A DNA stretch of 64,000 nt, taken from positions 1 to 64,000 of the forward strand of contig CAAGME010000033.1 of NCBI GenBank assembly GCA_900770945.1. Reading direction: 5' to 3'. Origin of the DNA: Clostridia bacterium (lineage in GTDB: Bacteria > Bacillota > Clostridia > Christensenellales > Borkfalkiaceae). Under the pieces are notes generated by a model. The model was not told the DNA's origin and searched no databases. It was given only the letters and a program-made list of their open reading frames with translations. A program made the translations under genes and the position numbers. Below are positions 1 to 8,939 of the stretch, one piece after another (within the stretch, counting starts at the first letter, position 1; each line of letters begins with the position of its first letter).

Positions 1-85
1 CTATGTTTTTTTGATTGCGGTTGGTAGCCACTTTCATTTTATCATAGGAGTTTTTTTCTCTCCATCGCTTCCGCTTTGTTTTTAT

Positions 86-114
86 CCACACGCTTAGCGT
101 GTGGTTTTCTTTTT
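86..114. terminator. Hairpin with T-rich tail
   Basis: The inverted repeat CCACACGC/GCGTGTGG is followed by TTTTCTTTTT on the + strand. It probably terminates a gene lying to the left of the window. Confidence 0.6.
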
Positions 115-124
115 GTCAAGAAAA

Positions 125-162
125 CATCGCGTAGAAGTTCCCTCTTCGCGATGATTTTTTTT
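125..162. terminator. Terminator between left-flank gene and araC-like gene
   Basis: The inverted repeat CATCGCG/CGCGATG is followed by eight T on the + strand and by TTTTCTTG on the - strand, so it could work both ways. It lies directly after the stop codon of the AraC-type regulator. Confidence 0.5.
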
Positions 163-862
163 ACTTTTTAGGACTTACGCCGTAACGCTGTTTAAAGCAC
201 CTTGAAAAATACAACGGGTCTTTTATCCCCGAAGCAAGGCTTGCTTCTTTCACGTTAAAATTGCCCGTATCGAGCAGGGCTTTTGCGTAAGAAAGGCGGA
301 GCCGCGTTAAAAACGCAAGCGGAGTTTCGCCCGTTTCCTTTTGGAAAAGTTTACGTAAATAATCGGGTGAAAACGGAAGTGAATCAAGATACGCGCCCAA
401 CTCAAAATCGACTTCCTTAAACCGAGCAAGCAAAGTTTTTTTAATTTCCGTAATCACTTCGGAATGCTTTTTCCCGCATTCTTTTAACGCCGAAACGATA
501 AGCTCGCACAAGATAGTCCTCACCTCTTCGCTCACATCGTTTCCGCAAGCGAAAAGCCGCGCGGCGTAATCAAGCAAGAGATAAAGCCTTTCGTTGTCGC
601 CGACTGAAAAAGCAAACGGTTTTTTGAATTGCTCTAAATTAAAAAATACTGACAAGCATTGACGCGGGCAAGTCAAATCAATCTCATAATTTTTGTTTTG
701 CGGCACGTACGCGCCGTCGCCGCTTTTAAGAAGAAGCTCGGTTTTGCCGATTTTAACGTTTGCCGTTCCGCTTTTCACCAGAACTAAAAACCCCGTGTTC
801 GCTTTTCCTTTTCTTTTTTCGCTCGGAAAACTCTCCGTCGCAAAAACTATTCCGCTTTTCAT
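161..862 (-). CDS. AraC-family transcriptional regulator
   Basis: This 233-aa protein looks like a two-domain AraC regulator. The N-terminal 100 or so residues form a cupin-like sensor region (alternating short strands, a GDGAYVPQ turn). The C-terminal ~90 residues carry the double HTH signature, ending with ASGIKDPLYFSRCFKQRYG and VSPKK. The C-terminus is slightly short for the family. The start ATG has an AGGAG sited inside the end of the upstream HAD gene, one base away, so the two are co-transcribed. The effector is not evident; a sugar or metabolite sensor is typical of the family. Confidence 0.85.
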   Translation of the reverse strand: MKSGIVFATESFPSEKRKGKANTGFLVLVKSGTANVKIGKTELLLKSGDGAYVPQNKNYEIDLTCPRQCLSVFFNLEQFKKPFAFSVGDNERLYLLLDYAARLFACGNDVSEEVRTILCELIVSALKECGKKHSEVITEIKKTLLARFKEVDFELGAYLDSLPFSPDYLRKLFQKETGETPLAFLTRLRLSYAKALLDTGNFNVKEASLASGIKDPLYFSRCFKQRYGVSPKK

Positions 863-863
863 T

Positions 864-1688
864 TCAGCTCCTTAAAAATTCTCTCAAAAACTTTTCTACG
901 CCGTCTTCGTCAACGCTTTCGCAAATAATATCGGCTTCACGTTTTACTTCGTCGCTTGCGTTTTCGGGCGCGATGGAAAGCGCGGCGAATTTAAGCATAT
1001 CGATATCGTTTTCGCCGTCGCCTATGGCAATAGTGCGGCATTTATCTACGCCGACCATTTTGCAAACCTTTTTCAACGCTTCCGCTTTGGAACACTCTTT
1101 CGGCACAAATTCGATAAGCCGCTTTCTCGATGAGTAAACGTTGACCGAGGGCAAAGCAAGGCGCATTTTTTCGGTTAAAGACTTAACCCGATCTTCTTCA
1201 ACCATATAAAGATACTTCGTAACGCCGCATTTTGCAAGCGACGAAACGTCCTTAACCATTATCGGCGCGACTTTGGAAATGGAAACGTATTCCGTCAAAA
1301 ACGAGCTTTCTTTTTCGGCGTACAACTTTCCGTCCGCCCAGCAAATAACTTCTGCATTCGCTTTTCTCCCCTCGGCGCAAATTTTTTCGGAAACGCTTTC
1401 GGGTAAAACGCAAGAGTAAACTCTGTTTTCTCCGATATAAATTTCCGCGCCGTTATAAACTATAACGGGATTAGAAAAAAGCGCGCAACCTTTTATTATG
1501 TCTTTTACGCCCGCATAAGGTCTGCCGGTCGCAAGCACGAAGATATAGTCCTTTTCGCTTAAAGAGCGGATGGTTTTAGTCGAAATTTCGCTCATTTGTC
1601 CGCCGAAAGGAACGAGCGTTCCGTCAATATCCGCGGCTATAAGTCGATAATCGGCACTTTTTAAGTTTTCAAGACCGGCTTTTTGCAT
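864..1688 (-). CDS. Cof-type HAD-superfamily phosphatase
   Basis: A Cof/YidA-like haloacid dehalogenase hydrolase of about 274 aa. Motif I is the AADIDGTL stretch near the N-terminus and the late motif is GDGENDIDML, giving the nucleophile Asp and the Mg-binding acidic pair. The cap region between them matches type IIB HADs, which usually act on sugar phosphates or flavin/PLP phosphates. The ATG at 1688 is chosen because GGGAG lies about 8 nt upstream; an ATG 12 codons earlier lacks a ribosome site. It is probably transcribed together with the AraC gene behind it. Confidence 0.88.
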   Translation of the reverse strand: MQKAGLENLKSADYRLIAADIDGTLVPFGGQMSEISTKTIRSLSEKDYIFVLATGRPYAGVKDIIKGCALFSNPVIVYNGAEIYIGENRVYSCVLPESVSEKICAEGRKANAEVICWADGKLYAEKESSFLTEYVSISKVAPIMVKDVSSLAKCGVTKYLYMVEEDRVKSLTEKMRLALPSVNVYSSRKRLIEFVPKECSKAEALKKVCKMVGVDKCRTIAIGDGENDIDMLKFAALSIAPENASDEVKREADIICESVDEDGVEKFLREFLRS

Positions 1689-1763
1689 AAAGAGTTCTCC
1701 CTTCGTTACGCTTAAATGATACACCGTAAAAAACTTTTAGTCAATGATTTAAAAGCCGAAAAC

Positions 1764-1808
1764 GGCAAAAAATTACCCGCCGACTTTAAAAGCGACGGGA
1801 TAATTTTT
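1764..1808 (-). terminator. spoIVA terminator
   Basis: Read on the - strand, a stem with ATCCCGTCGC and GCGGGTAAT arms is followed by a run of T, immediately after the spoIVA stop codon. Confidence 0.65.
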
Positions 1809-1820
1809 CCAAACATCGAT

Positions 1821-3278
1821 TCAGATAAGAATACAGATAAGGTTGTTTTTGCCTTCGTTTACGGCTTTCGTGAGTATCCGTCTTACCCTCCCCTTCAAAT
1901 TCTCGTTGAGAGAAAGGCACTTTGCGTTGAGTTCGCCGCCGATAAGCGAATATAAAGGTCTGCCGAAAACTTCGGTTTGCATAAAGTCCTCGCTTTCGGA
2001 AAGCTGATTCAAAAAGGCTTCGCACTGCGATTTGCTGCCCGTCACGACGTCCACGTCAACGCACACCTTTGCGCCGATTATGTGCATGGAATCGCCCTCC
2101 GCGCGTATCTTTACGGAATAGCTCCCTCCCGACTTTTTGACGAGCCTCGGCTCTGCGGTTTTTACCGCTTTCAACTCGGGCGCAACGACTCCGTAACCCT
2201 CTTTAAGCGAGCTTTCCACGCCGCCGCGGAGCCTTTCGTAGCTCACGCCCGCACCATAAACGCCGCGCAAGAATTTCAGCAAGTCGCTCCTGTTTTCCAC
2301 GCTTTCACCCGTTTCATCGGAAATCACGCGATAGAAAAGGCTTTCGTCTGCGCCGAATTTTATCTCGGCTTCGCCGCTTGCCATGTCGAGCGCGGTTTGC
2401 TCTATGTTTATCCCTTCGAATCCGTCAAACGCTTGCTCGAGCGCGGCAACGGAGCGCATCGTGTCGAGCTTTTCTCCCGCTTCGCGTGTTTTTTCTAAAA
2501 TCTCGCCGATGATTTTGCTTTTTGCGGAAAGACCGACCAGAAAATCGGGCAACAAAACAGTGAGTTTTTTAAGCGGAAATTCATATAATATTTCCGATAG
2601 GATTCCGGACAGTCCGTTTTTGTCAAGCTTATCGACGTTGACGGCAATTGTTTTTACGCCGTGTTTTTCTTCAATCTTTTCGCACTCGCTTCTCGCCGCT
2701 TTGCTCGTAGGCTCCATACAGTTAAAAAGTACGATAAACGGCTTATTGACCGACTTAAGCTTACTTATGACCTTATCTTCCGCAGGGATATACGCCGCGC
2801 GCGGAATGTCCGTGAAGCTTCCGTCCGTCGTCACGACAACGGCAATAGTCGAATGTTCGCCGACAACTTTATCCGTGCCGTACTCCGCCGCCTGTTCAAA
2901 AGGCATAGGCTCTTTTTGCCAAGGCGTTTTAACAAGTCTCGGCTTGTCGTTTTCGGTAAGCCCCGTCGCGCCGTCAACCATATACCCGACGCAGTCTACA
3001 AGCCTGACTTTTGCCGTTGCGTTCCCGACGGCAACTACTGCTCCGTCCGCAGGCACGAACTTAGGCTCCGTAGTCATAATGGTCTTACCCGTCGCCGATT
3101 GCGGCATTTCGTCCACGGCTACGCTTTTTTTGCCGTCCGCAAGGTTCGGTATCACAAGATTTTCCATAAACCGAGCAATAAACGTAGACTTGCCCGTTCT
3201 TACCGGTCCGACTACGCCTATATAAATATTGCCGTTACTTCTCTTAGCGATATCCTTGTAAATATCCCTGTTTGCCAT
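1821..3278 (-). CDS. spoIVA: Stage IV sporulation protein A (spore coat basement ATPase)
   Basis: SpoIVA is the cytoskeletal ATPase that polymerises on the forespore surface and anchors the coat. At 485 aa this is close to the usual 490. The N-terminus has a TRAFAC-like Walker A (GPVRTGKST, residues 24-32), then a conserved VDEMPQSATGKTIMTTEP segment and VDCVGYMVDGA. The C-terminus ends in the hydrophobic LICILI characteristic of the family, needed for membrane/SpoVM docking. It is expressed from its own promoter (see 3311-3340). Its presence is the clearest evidence that the organism forms endospores. Confidence 0.97.
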   Translation of the reverse strand: MANRDIYKDIAKRSNGNIYIGVVGPVRTGKSTFIARFMENLVIPNLADGKKSVAVDEMPQSATGKTIMTTEPKFVPADGAVVAVGNATAKVRLVDCVGYMVDGATGLTENDKPRLVKTPWQKEPMPFEQAAEYGTDKVVGEHSTIAVVVTTDGSFTDIPRAAYIPAEDKVISKLKSVNKPFIVLFNCMEPTSKAARSECEKIEEKHGVKTIAVNVDKLDKNGLSGILSEILYEFPLKKLTVLLPDFLVGLSAKSKIIGEILEKTREAGEKLDTMRSVAALEQAFDGFEGINIEQTALDMASGEAEIKFGADESLFYRVISDETGESVENRSDLLKFLRGVYGAGVSYERLRGGVESSLKEGYGVVAPELKAVKTAEPRLVKKSGGSYSVKIRAEGDSMHIIGAKVCVDVDVVTGSKSQCEAFLNQLSESEDFMQTEVFGRPLYSLIGGELNAKCLSLNENLKGRVRRILTKAVNEGKNNLICILI

Positions 3279-3310
3279 AATTTTAATTTCGTCCTCAACT
3301 TTCTACCCCT

Positions 3311-3340
3311 AAGTTATGCTCATAACGCAAAAAAAATGAC
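3311..3340 (-). promoter_or_regulatory. Candidate sigma-E promoter of spoIVA
   Basis: On the - strand GTCATTTT is separated by exactly 14 nt from CATAACTT. This resembles the Bacillus sigma-E consensus (GTCATATT-14-CATACAAT) and lies about 30 nt before the spoIVA start. In B. subtilis spoIVA is sigma-E dependent; its use here is inferred. Confidence 0.55.
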
Positions 3341-3379
3341 CTTATAAAAAAAGAATGTCGCCCACACCCTTAAAAATCC

Positions 3380-3411
3380 TTGACAATCGCAAGACTAAGT
3401 GCTACTATAAT
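3380..3411 (+). promoter_or_regulatory. Promoter of thiT
   Basis: TTGACA at 3380-3385 is 17 nt from TACTAT (3403-3408), overlapping TATAAT (3406-3411). Transcription would start just before the TPP aptamer. Confidence 0.7.
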
Positions 3412-3432
3412 CGGGTCGAAAGACAAAAAATC

Positions 3433-3506
3433 AATATCGGGGTGCCGTACGGCTGAGATTATACCCGCAGAACCGAACAAGGTAATGCTTGACCGGGAGA
3501 ATAGTT
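3433..3506 (+). promoter_or_regulatory. TPP riboswitch (THI element)
   Basis: The conserved TPP-aptamer blocks appear in order: GGGGTGCC, GGCTGAGA, ACCCGCAGAACC, then GGTAATGC and CGGGAGAA. It sits between the promoter and thiT, so thiamine pyrophosphate should repress transporter synthesis. The segment after the aptamer has only a weak hairpin before the ribosome site (ACGAGG), so control may be at translation. Confidence 0.92.
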
Positions 3507-3548
3507 TATTCGTAGTTTGCGCCCCGTAATTTTTACGAGGTGTTTTTT

Positions 3549-4241
3549 ATGTTATTTAACCTTTTAACGGACGAAGCAAGCGAATCGTTCGTCCCCACGC
3601 TCATTATTTCGATTGTAGCAATACTTTTAATTATCGGGATAATGGTTGTTCTCTGCTTTGTAACGAAAAAGCTCAATACGCGCAGTATCGTTTTTGCGGG
3701 TATCACGATAGCTCTTTCATTCTGCTTGTCGTACATTAAGTTTTCGCCCGTTTCAAACGGCGGCTCGATAACGCTTGCAAGCATGCTCCCCGTCATTATA
3801 TACGCGTATTTTTACGGTTTCGGTCCGGGACTTTTGTGCGGCGTGTGCCATGGTCTATTGCAATTCATTCAGGAGCCTTACATTCTTACGCCCGTAACCT
3901 TTATATTCGATTACGTTCTTGCGTTCGGCTCGATAGCCGTTGCTCCCCTCTTTAAAAAGATACCGCAAAAGACCGTAGCTTTAATTTGCGGAATAGTCGC
4001 CGTTTATGTCGTAAGATTTATAAGCCATTTTATTTCGGGTATTTTCTACTTCCCCGACAACACGCTTATCGAAGCAATGGGCCTTTCCGCGGCTTACCAA
4101 GCTACATATATTCCGCTCGATTGCGCTATATCGCTAGCGGCGGGCATCGTTCTTTCCTTGACGGGCGTTATCGATATTCTCGAAAAACAGGCGCTCAAAG
4201 GTTTGAATAAAAAAGAAAAAACGGAAACAACCGAAAACTAA
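3549..4241 (+). CDS. thiT: Thiamine transporter, ECF S-component
   Basis: An integral membrane protein of about 230 aa with six hydrophobic segments. It matches the ThiT (YuaJ) substrate-binding subunit of energy-coupling-factor transporters. The loop GGSITLASMLP after TM2 and the C-terminal FISHFISGIFYF region are typical thiamine-pocket elements. The shared EcfAA'T module is not in this window. ATG at 3549 has AGG 8 nt upstream; a GTG three codons earlier abuts the same site and is less likely. The TPP riboswitch upstream supports the substrate assignment. Confidence 0.93.
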   Translation: MLFNLLTDEASESFVPTLIISIVAILLIIGIMVVLCFVTKKLNTRSIVFAGITIALSFCLSYIKFSPVSNGGSITLASMLPVIIYAYFYGFGPGLLCGVCHGLLQFIQEPYILTPVTFIFDYVLAFGSIAVAPLFKKIPQKTVALICGIVAVYVVRFISHFISGIFYFPDNTLIEAMGLSAAYQATYIPLDCAISLAAGIVLSLTGVIDILEKQALKGLNKKEKTETTEN

Positions 4242-4274
4242 ACTTACTCAAAAGAAAACAAAACCGCATACATG

Positions 4275-4316
4275 AAAAGCCTTCCGCTTCGAAAAAAAAC
4301 GGAAGGCTTTTCTTTT
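4275..4316. terminator. Convergent terminator thiT / yfhO-like
   Basis: A 12-bp stem (AAAAGCCTTCCG with CGGAAGGCTTTT) is flanked by T-rich sequence on both strands. It can serve thiT (+) and, 40 nt past its stop, the YfhO-like gene (-). Confidence 0.8.
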
Positions 4317-4341
4317 GCTTTTTATTCCCAAAAAAACACCT

Positions 4342-4354
4342 ATAACGCGATTAT
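4342..4354 (+). repeat. Dispersed dyad copy
   Basis: ATAA-CGCGA-TTAT inside CCTATAA...TTATCGG, between thiT and the YfhO-like gene. One of at least 12 copies of CTATAA-N5-TTATCG. Confidence 0.7.
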
Positions 4355-4357
4355 CGG

Positions 4358-7264
4358 CTAAAACAAGCCTATCACGAGCTTGACGAGTTTTACTAAAAAC
4401 ACGCTTGTCGGGTAGATAAAGAAGAATGCGAAAACGCCTATTGCAAGCACGAGCGCGGCAACGCATACGGGTGCTTTCATCTTTTCGTAAGCTACCGGGA
4501 ACTTTTTCAGAACAAGATATACGGCGGAAAGCACGAGCGCGGCGAGAGCTACGCCTATCAGAATATATTTGAGATACGGCGAAGAATATTCGATTTTTAT
4601 TTGATTTTCACCTTTTTCGAGCTTTACGAGCATAAACGAAAGCCCGTTGTCGATAAGCTCGGCTTTTTTGCCGTTCACCGTCGCTTTAAAGCCCTTTATC
4701 GCAACGTAATTCATAAAGAGGTATTCGCCGTCCGTTTCCGCAGTTACGGTCGCGGTAAACGTATTGCGGTCTATGTTATAGTCAACCGCGCGCTCGTCAA
4801 GCGATGTCGAAAGCTTTCTTATTTTGTTTAAAGATAGGTTAATGGAAGAGCAATACTTGGCGATAATCGACTTATCGAGGGACTTATTGTAACTTTTTAT
4901 GCAAACGGTCGAACTTCCGCTCTTTTTATACCCTAAGTCCACGGCGTCTTTTGTGAGCTTCGTTGCGCCGTCCTCGTCAAAGCCGCCGATCATATATTCT
5001 ATATCGTAATCTTCCGGGAAGTTGTTATAAAAATACCACTGTCCCTCGGCGTTCCCGCTCGCGCGAGACACAGGCAAACTTATCGTATAAATACCCGTTG
5101 AGGCTTCGAAAGCAATATCGCTTTCGCTGACCGCGTACATTTTATCGAAGAGTTCGCCCTCTCCTCCCAAAAACTTATAAAGTTTGCCTAAGTTTTCGTA
5201 GTTCGTACCGTCGAAAACAAGGTCGGACGAGTTGACCGTGTAAGCGTTCGGAAAACAAATCGTGTTTTCCACCGCCGCAAAATATTGCTGTTGCGTGTCC
5301 TCTAAAAGCTTATTGTAGCTGCGCGACTGCGACGAATGATAGTTGCCGTCGTTGTGGATATAATAGTATTTGTACCCGAGCAGGCAATCGCCGAAAAACA
5401 ATCCGCCGCTCGACTTCATACAGTTTACTTTGTTTCCGTCATAATTGAAAAACAGCGGGGCTTTGAAGTTATCACGGTCTATTACCGACGAAAACACGCT
5501 GAAACAGTTCGTATGCGTCGAAAACGCGGCGTCGTTGGTAAGCGCGTCATTGTAGTCTTTTATGCGGTAATACCCCTTTCCGTTCGGCTCGTAAGTTTCG
5601 TTTATCTTTTTGACGATTGCGTTGTATTGGTCGTATCTCACGGGGTTAAACGCGTTGCCCGCAACTAAAAACATATTGTAAAAAGCAACTTGCACGCTCA
5701 AAAGCACAACGACCGCGCAGGAAAGTTTTTTGAAATCCAAAAGCTTTTTCTTGTAAAGAACGGCTCCGACGAATATAACAATCGCAACGGCAAGCGCAAG
5801 CGGAGCAATGTATTCAAGACCGCCCACCGAATGAGCGAAAACCGAAGCAAAATTGTTTTTTTCGCCGTCTTTGAGCGTGTTATACACGTCCTCGCCGTTT
5901 AAAATTTTTGCGCCGAACACGATGAAAAAAGCCGTGGCTAAAAACGCGAGAGCAAAAAAGCATACCGAGGCAATCTTGTTTTTTGCGTATTTGCCGAGTA
6001 AGCTTTTATCGTTTTCGCTTTCACTTTCGGCTGAAAAATTAAGTCCGTTTAACAACCTTGCCGAGATATACAGCCCGTACGGCGTCGTCAAAAAACCGAA
6101 ACGCAAAGAGTAACTCATGTATGAGCCGGCGTTCAAAAGATTACACGATTCGTCGATAAATATCGGCACGAACAAAAGTATGCCCGTCACGGCAAGGAAC
6201 TTGTCAAGACTTTCTTTCACTCCGTTTTTAAAAAAGTATATGAGCGAAAACGCGACAAAAGCGGTGTCCGCAACTATATAGGTGAGCTTGGAATACAAAT
6301 GTTGATACGAAAGGTCGTTCCACAAATTTTCGAAAATGCCGGTGTTTCTGCCCGAGCGAACGTAAGCAAAAAACGCGGGAACCATAAGCGGCAGAGAAAG
6401 CCCGACCGCCACGACGAGAGAAAAACAGGTTTTCGCCAAAATATCCGCACGCTCGGCTCTTTCGGGAACTATCACGGCATAGCTAACGAGGATAAGAAAC
6501 ACAATCAACAGCGCAAAGCACGCTATCGAAAAGCAAGTATAAATCATCAGCGCGTAAAAAATCGCAAAGTAACGGATTTTTCTTTCGTTTACAAGCCGCA
6601 TAAACCCGGAGATAACGAACGGCATATAAATCAGGAAATCAAGCCAATTTATATAGGTGTTCGCCACGAACATATACCCCGAATACGCATATAAAAGCGA
6701 CAAAACAAGAACTATGACTTCGGGAATGTTTTTGAAATATTTACGCAAAAAATACGCCGACGAGAGCGCGATACAGCTGAGTTTGAGCGGCATGACAAAG
6801 CTTGCCGCGTAGTAAACGTTGCCCTTGCCGAACAATAAAAAAACAAACGTAAAGGGACTTATCGCGCAGTATGCAAGCGTTCCGAAAACGTCCGCGCCGC
6901 CCATTATCGCCGTCGAATAGGCAAGCGAAGACTTGCCGTCGAAAACGTCGTAAAAATGCTCTAAGAACGGGCAGATTTGCGCCAACAAGTCGTAGCTTGA
7001 AATGCAGTCGTGAGAAAACGGGTAAATATTGCTCGCTTTAAGCACGGCAAAAAACAGCGCGCAAATAATCATGGGCAACGCGTAATAAAGCCAAAACTTA
7101 TCGAAGTGCTTTTTAATCACGTCAAACACATCGCTTTTTACAACGTTTTCCGCCACGCTCGGCTCGCCGTTATCCCCTTCTATCGTTTTTTCGTTGTCGG
7201 TTTCTAAGCATTCCTCTTCCGATATCATCTTTTCTTCTTCAACCGAAAAATAATTATTCTGCAT
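4358..7264 (-). CDS. YfhO-family large polytopic membrane protein
   Basis: A 968-aa protein with roughly 13-14 transmembrane segments. A charged cytoplasmic N-terminal tail (about 50 aa) is followed by the multi-TM half with the family-typical GKSSLAYSTAIMGGADVFG loop. A long extracytoplasmic domain (about residues 560-900) precedes one last TM pair. YfhO proteins are GT-C-like and in Bacillus contribute to glycosylation of lipoteichoic acid and related polymers; the substrate here is unknown. It stands alone, convergent with thiT. The coding sequence contains two copies of the dispersed dyad or its palindromic form (4342 lies just outside, 4863 inside). Confidence 0.85.
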   Translation of the reverse strand: MQNNYFSVEEEKMISEEECLETDNEKTIEGDNGEPSVAENVVKSDVFDVIKKHFDKFWLYYALPMIICALFFAVLKASNIYPFSHDCISSYDLLAQICPFLEHFYDVFDGKSSLAYSTAIMGGADVFGTLAYCAISPFTFVFLLFGKGNVYYAASFVMPLKLSCIALSSAYFLRKYFKNIPEVIVLVLSLLYAYSGYMFVANTYINWLDFLIYMPFVISGFMRLVNERKIRYFAIFYALMIYTCFSIACFALLIVFLILVSYAVIVPERAERADILAKTCFSLVVAVGLSLPLMVPAFFAYVRSGRNTGIFENLWNDLSYQHLYSKLTYIVADTAFVAFSLIYFFKNGVKESLDKFLAVTGILLFVPIFIDESCNLLNAGSYMSYSLRFGFLTTPYGLYISARLLNGLNFSAESESENDKSLLGKYAKNKIASVCFFALAFLATAFFIVFGAKILNGEDVYNTLKDGEKNNFASVFAHSVGGLEYIAPLALAVAIVIFVGAVLYKKKLLDFKKLSCAVVVLLSVQVAFYNMFLVAGNAFNPVRYDQYNAIVKKINETYEPNGKGYYRIKDYNDALTNDAAFSTHTNCFSVFSSVIDRDNFKAPLFFNYDGNKVNCMKSSGGLFFGDCLLGYKYYYIHNDGNYHSSQSRSYNKLLEDTQQQYFAAVENTICFPNAYTVNSSDLVFDGTNYENLGKLYKFLGGEGELFDKMYAVSESDIAFEASTGIYTISLPVSRASGNAEGQWYFYNNFPEDYDIEYMIGGFDEDGATKLTKDAVDLGYKKSGSSTVCIKSYNKSLDKSIIAKYCSSINLSLNKIRKLSTSLDERAVDYNIDRNTFTATVTAETDGEYLFMNYVAIKGFKATVNGKKAELIDNGLSFMLVKLEKGENQIKIEYSSPYLKYILIGVALAALVLSAVYLVLKKFPVAYEKMKAPVCVAALVLAIGVFAFFFIYPTSVFLVKLVKLVIGLF

Positions 7265-7637
7265 CCTCGTTTTCCTGTATGCCGTTATTTATTGTTTAGA
7301 TTTTACCACATAACGCCGCTAAAATCAAGCGAATGCCGCAAAAACACAAAATATGTAATCCTCAAATAAAAGACCGGGCAAAAAAGTTTTACGTAAAGTA
7401 GATGCTTTCTCTTTACCTTTAACGCGACACCCTTTCGATACATAACAAAACGCAACAAAAAGCACTGCGTTTCAAAACAATAAGTCCTCCTATAAGCCGC
7501 TTATCAAGCATTTTTTCTGTAAAACACAAAAAGCAAGCCATCATTTTGCAAACAACTACCAAAAAACAATCAAATATGTATTTTGTTTAGACTTTTCTTA
7601 TTGAATATGTTATAATGATTATTAGTAGGAGATAAAC
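7265..7637. other. AT-rich intergenic stretch with promoter for the next gene
   Basis: No gene is visible in this 373-nt gap. It holds one copy of the dispersed dyad (ATAA-GCCGC-TTAT at 7492-7504). Near its end is an extended -10 sequence TGTTATAAT (about 7609-7617) for the gene starting at 7638. Confidence 0.6.
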
Positions 7638-8318
7638 ATGAACTTCACTCCCCAAATTTACTATCATCCAAAAGATAGCAAGAAAGAAAATCCTTTAGCA
7701 ATAAAAGACTTCTTGTCAAGAAAACATCAAGACCAATACTTCACAGAAAAATATGTTATTGAAATACTAAAGCAGTCAAAATTTTTTAAGGGACAAGACT
7801 TATGTTTAGTTGAATCACAAAGCAATAAAGAACCGGATGTTATCGACAAAAACACAAATACAAAATATGAAATAAAAACATTTTGGAACCAAAGCGGTTG
7901 CGAAAAGTTATCCCTTGATAAAGACTTTGCAGAAACATTTAAAGCACTGAATTTCGATGAAGAATTAGATTATCAATTTAAAAATTGGAATAAACCTGAA
8001 AATTACAACAAAACAAGTAAACGTATTATTGAAAAAATGAAAAATAAACAAATGAATTATGTATTATTCATGATAAATTGCTTCTGTTTAGATAATTCGA
8101 ATTTGTTTTCTTTTCCAGGTTCTACTGACATCGACGCGTTAAAATGGCAATACGTTCTAAAAGTAAATGACTTTAATTTTTCCATTTACATAATAAAACC
8201 TACTCTTTTCAATAAATTTACTATTCATGCAATTACCAATAAAACCATAAAGAAAGAACTTATCTCATATAATGATTTTTTTGAAAAATATATCACTATT
8301 GAAGCTATTCTAATATAA
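7638..8318 (+). CDS. PD-(D/E)XK nuclease-like hypothetical protein
   Basis: A 226-aa soluble protein with much lower GC than neighbouring core genes, suggesting transfer. Residues 66-80 form a PD-(D/E)XK-type core: P66-D67, then E78-x-K80 in YEIKTFW. This is the pattern of restriction-endonuclease-fold enzymes; the rest is not recognised. It has a good ribosome site (TAGGAG) and its own promoter. No DNA methyltransferase is adjacent, so a classic restriction-modification role is not supported. It could be a solitary defence nuclease or a remnant of a larger island. Confidence 0.6.
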   Translation: MNFTPQIYYHPKDSKKENPLAIKDFLSRKHQDQYFTEKYVIEILKQSKFFKGQDLCLVESQSNKEPDVIDKNTNTKYEIKTFWNQSGCEKLSLDKDFAETFKALNFDEELDYQFKNWNKPENYNKTSKRIIEKMKNKQMNYVLFMINCFCLDNSNLFSFPGSTDIDALKWQYVLKVNDFNFSIYIIKPTLFNKFTIHAITNKTIKKELISYNDFFEKYITIEAILI

Positions 8319-8375
8319 GTCATTAACTAATGCTTTGAGTGAAACGTTAATAATTATATACCAATATTTTTTCAA

Positions 8376-8933
8376 TTACTCATATGTAGAAATTATCTCT
8401 AAATACTCCTTTGTCTTTCGATAATGATAGAATTTTTTCAAGACTTTTATTAAACCATGTTTTAATTGTTCAGAAATTGTTTTATCTTCTTCTGACAACG
8501 CTAAAAGACTTATACTATAATAATGTGAATTAATATGCGTCGATATAAAATCGAGAAACCTTTCTCTAATTCCATCATCTACATCAAAATCTTTAAAAAC
8601 AATTTTTTGAATAACAGGCTCACAAAAATTAATATACTCTTCAAGCTCAGAAAATTCATCAAAGCCCTTCATACTCATAATATCAGTTATAAAAATTTGC
8701 TTCAATTTTATAAATAGCTTTTTATCTTTTTTTAATCGTTGTTTATCTTTGCCATAACATGGAATAAATAAAAATTCAGTCTTTAGTAGCTCATCTAAAA
8801 TATTAAAATAATAATATCTATCGGTTTCTCCTTCAAAGAAACATGCTACTTTGTAATTTTTTCTGTTCTGTAAATAATTTTGTAATAAAACGGCGGGGCT
8901 ATGTCTAGCCGTTCTCATCTCTTGCACGTCCAT
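8376..8933 (-). CDS. DUF4435/TOPRIM-like protein, AriB-like partner of truncated ATPase
   Basis: A 185-aa protein. FFEGETDRYYYF (about residues 32-43), followed by FIPCYGKDK, resembles the N-terminal TOPRIM motif of DUF4435 proteins, the effector family of PARIS (AriB). The usual DxD motif is not clear (KDFDVDD is a candidate), and the protein is shorter than typical AriB at about 300 aa, so it may be truncated or divergent. Its start lies 6 nt after the stop of the AAA ATPase remnant, a classic ariA-ariB arrangement. Base composition is AT-rich, as in the neighbours. The assignment to DUF4435 is a motif-level judgement. Confidence 0.5.
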   Translation of the reverse strand: MDVQEMRTARHSPAVLLQNYLQNRKNYKVACFFEGETDRYYYFNILDELLKTEFLFIPCYGKDKQRLKKDKKLFIKLKQIFITDIMSMKGFDEFSELEEYINFCEPVIQKIVFKDFDVDDGIRERFLDFISTHINSHYYSISLLALSEEDKTISEQLKHGLIKVLKKFYHYRKTKEYLEIISTYE

Positions 8934-8939
8934 AGCGCA

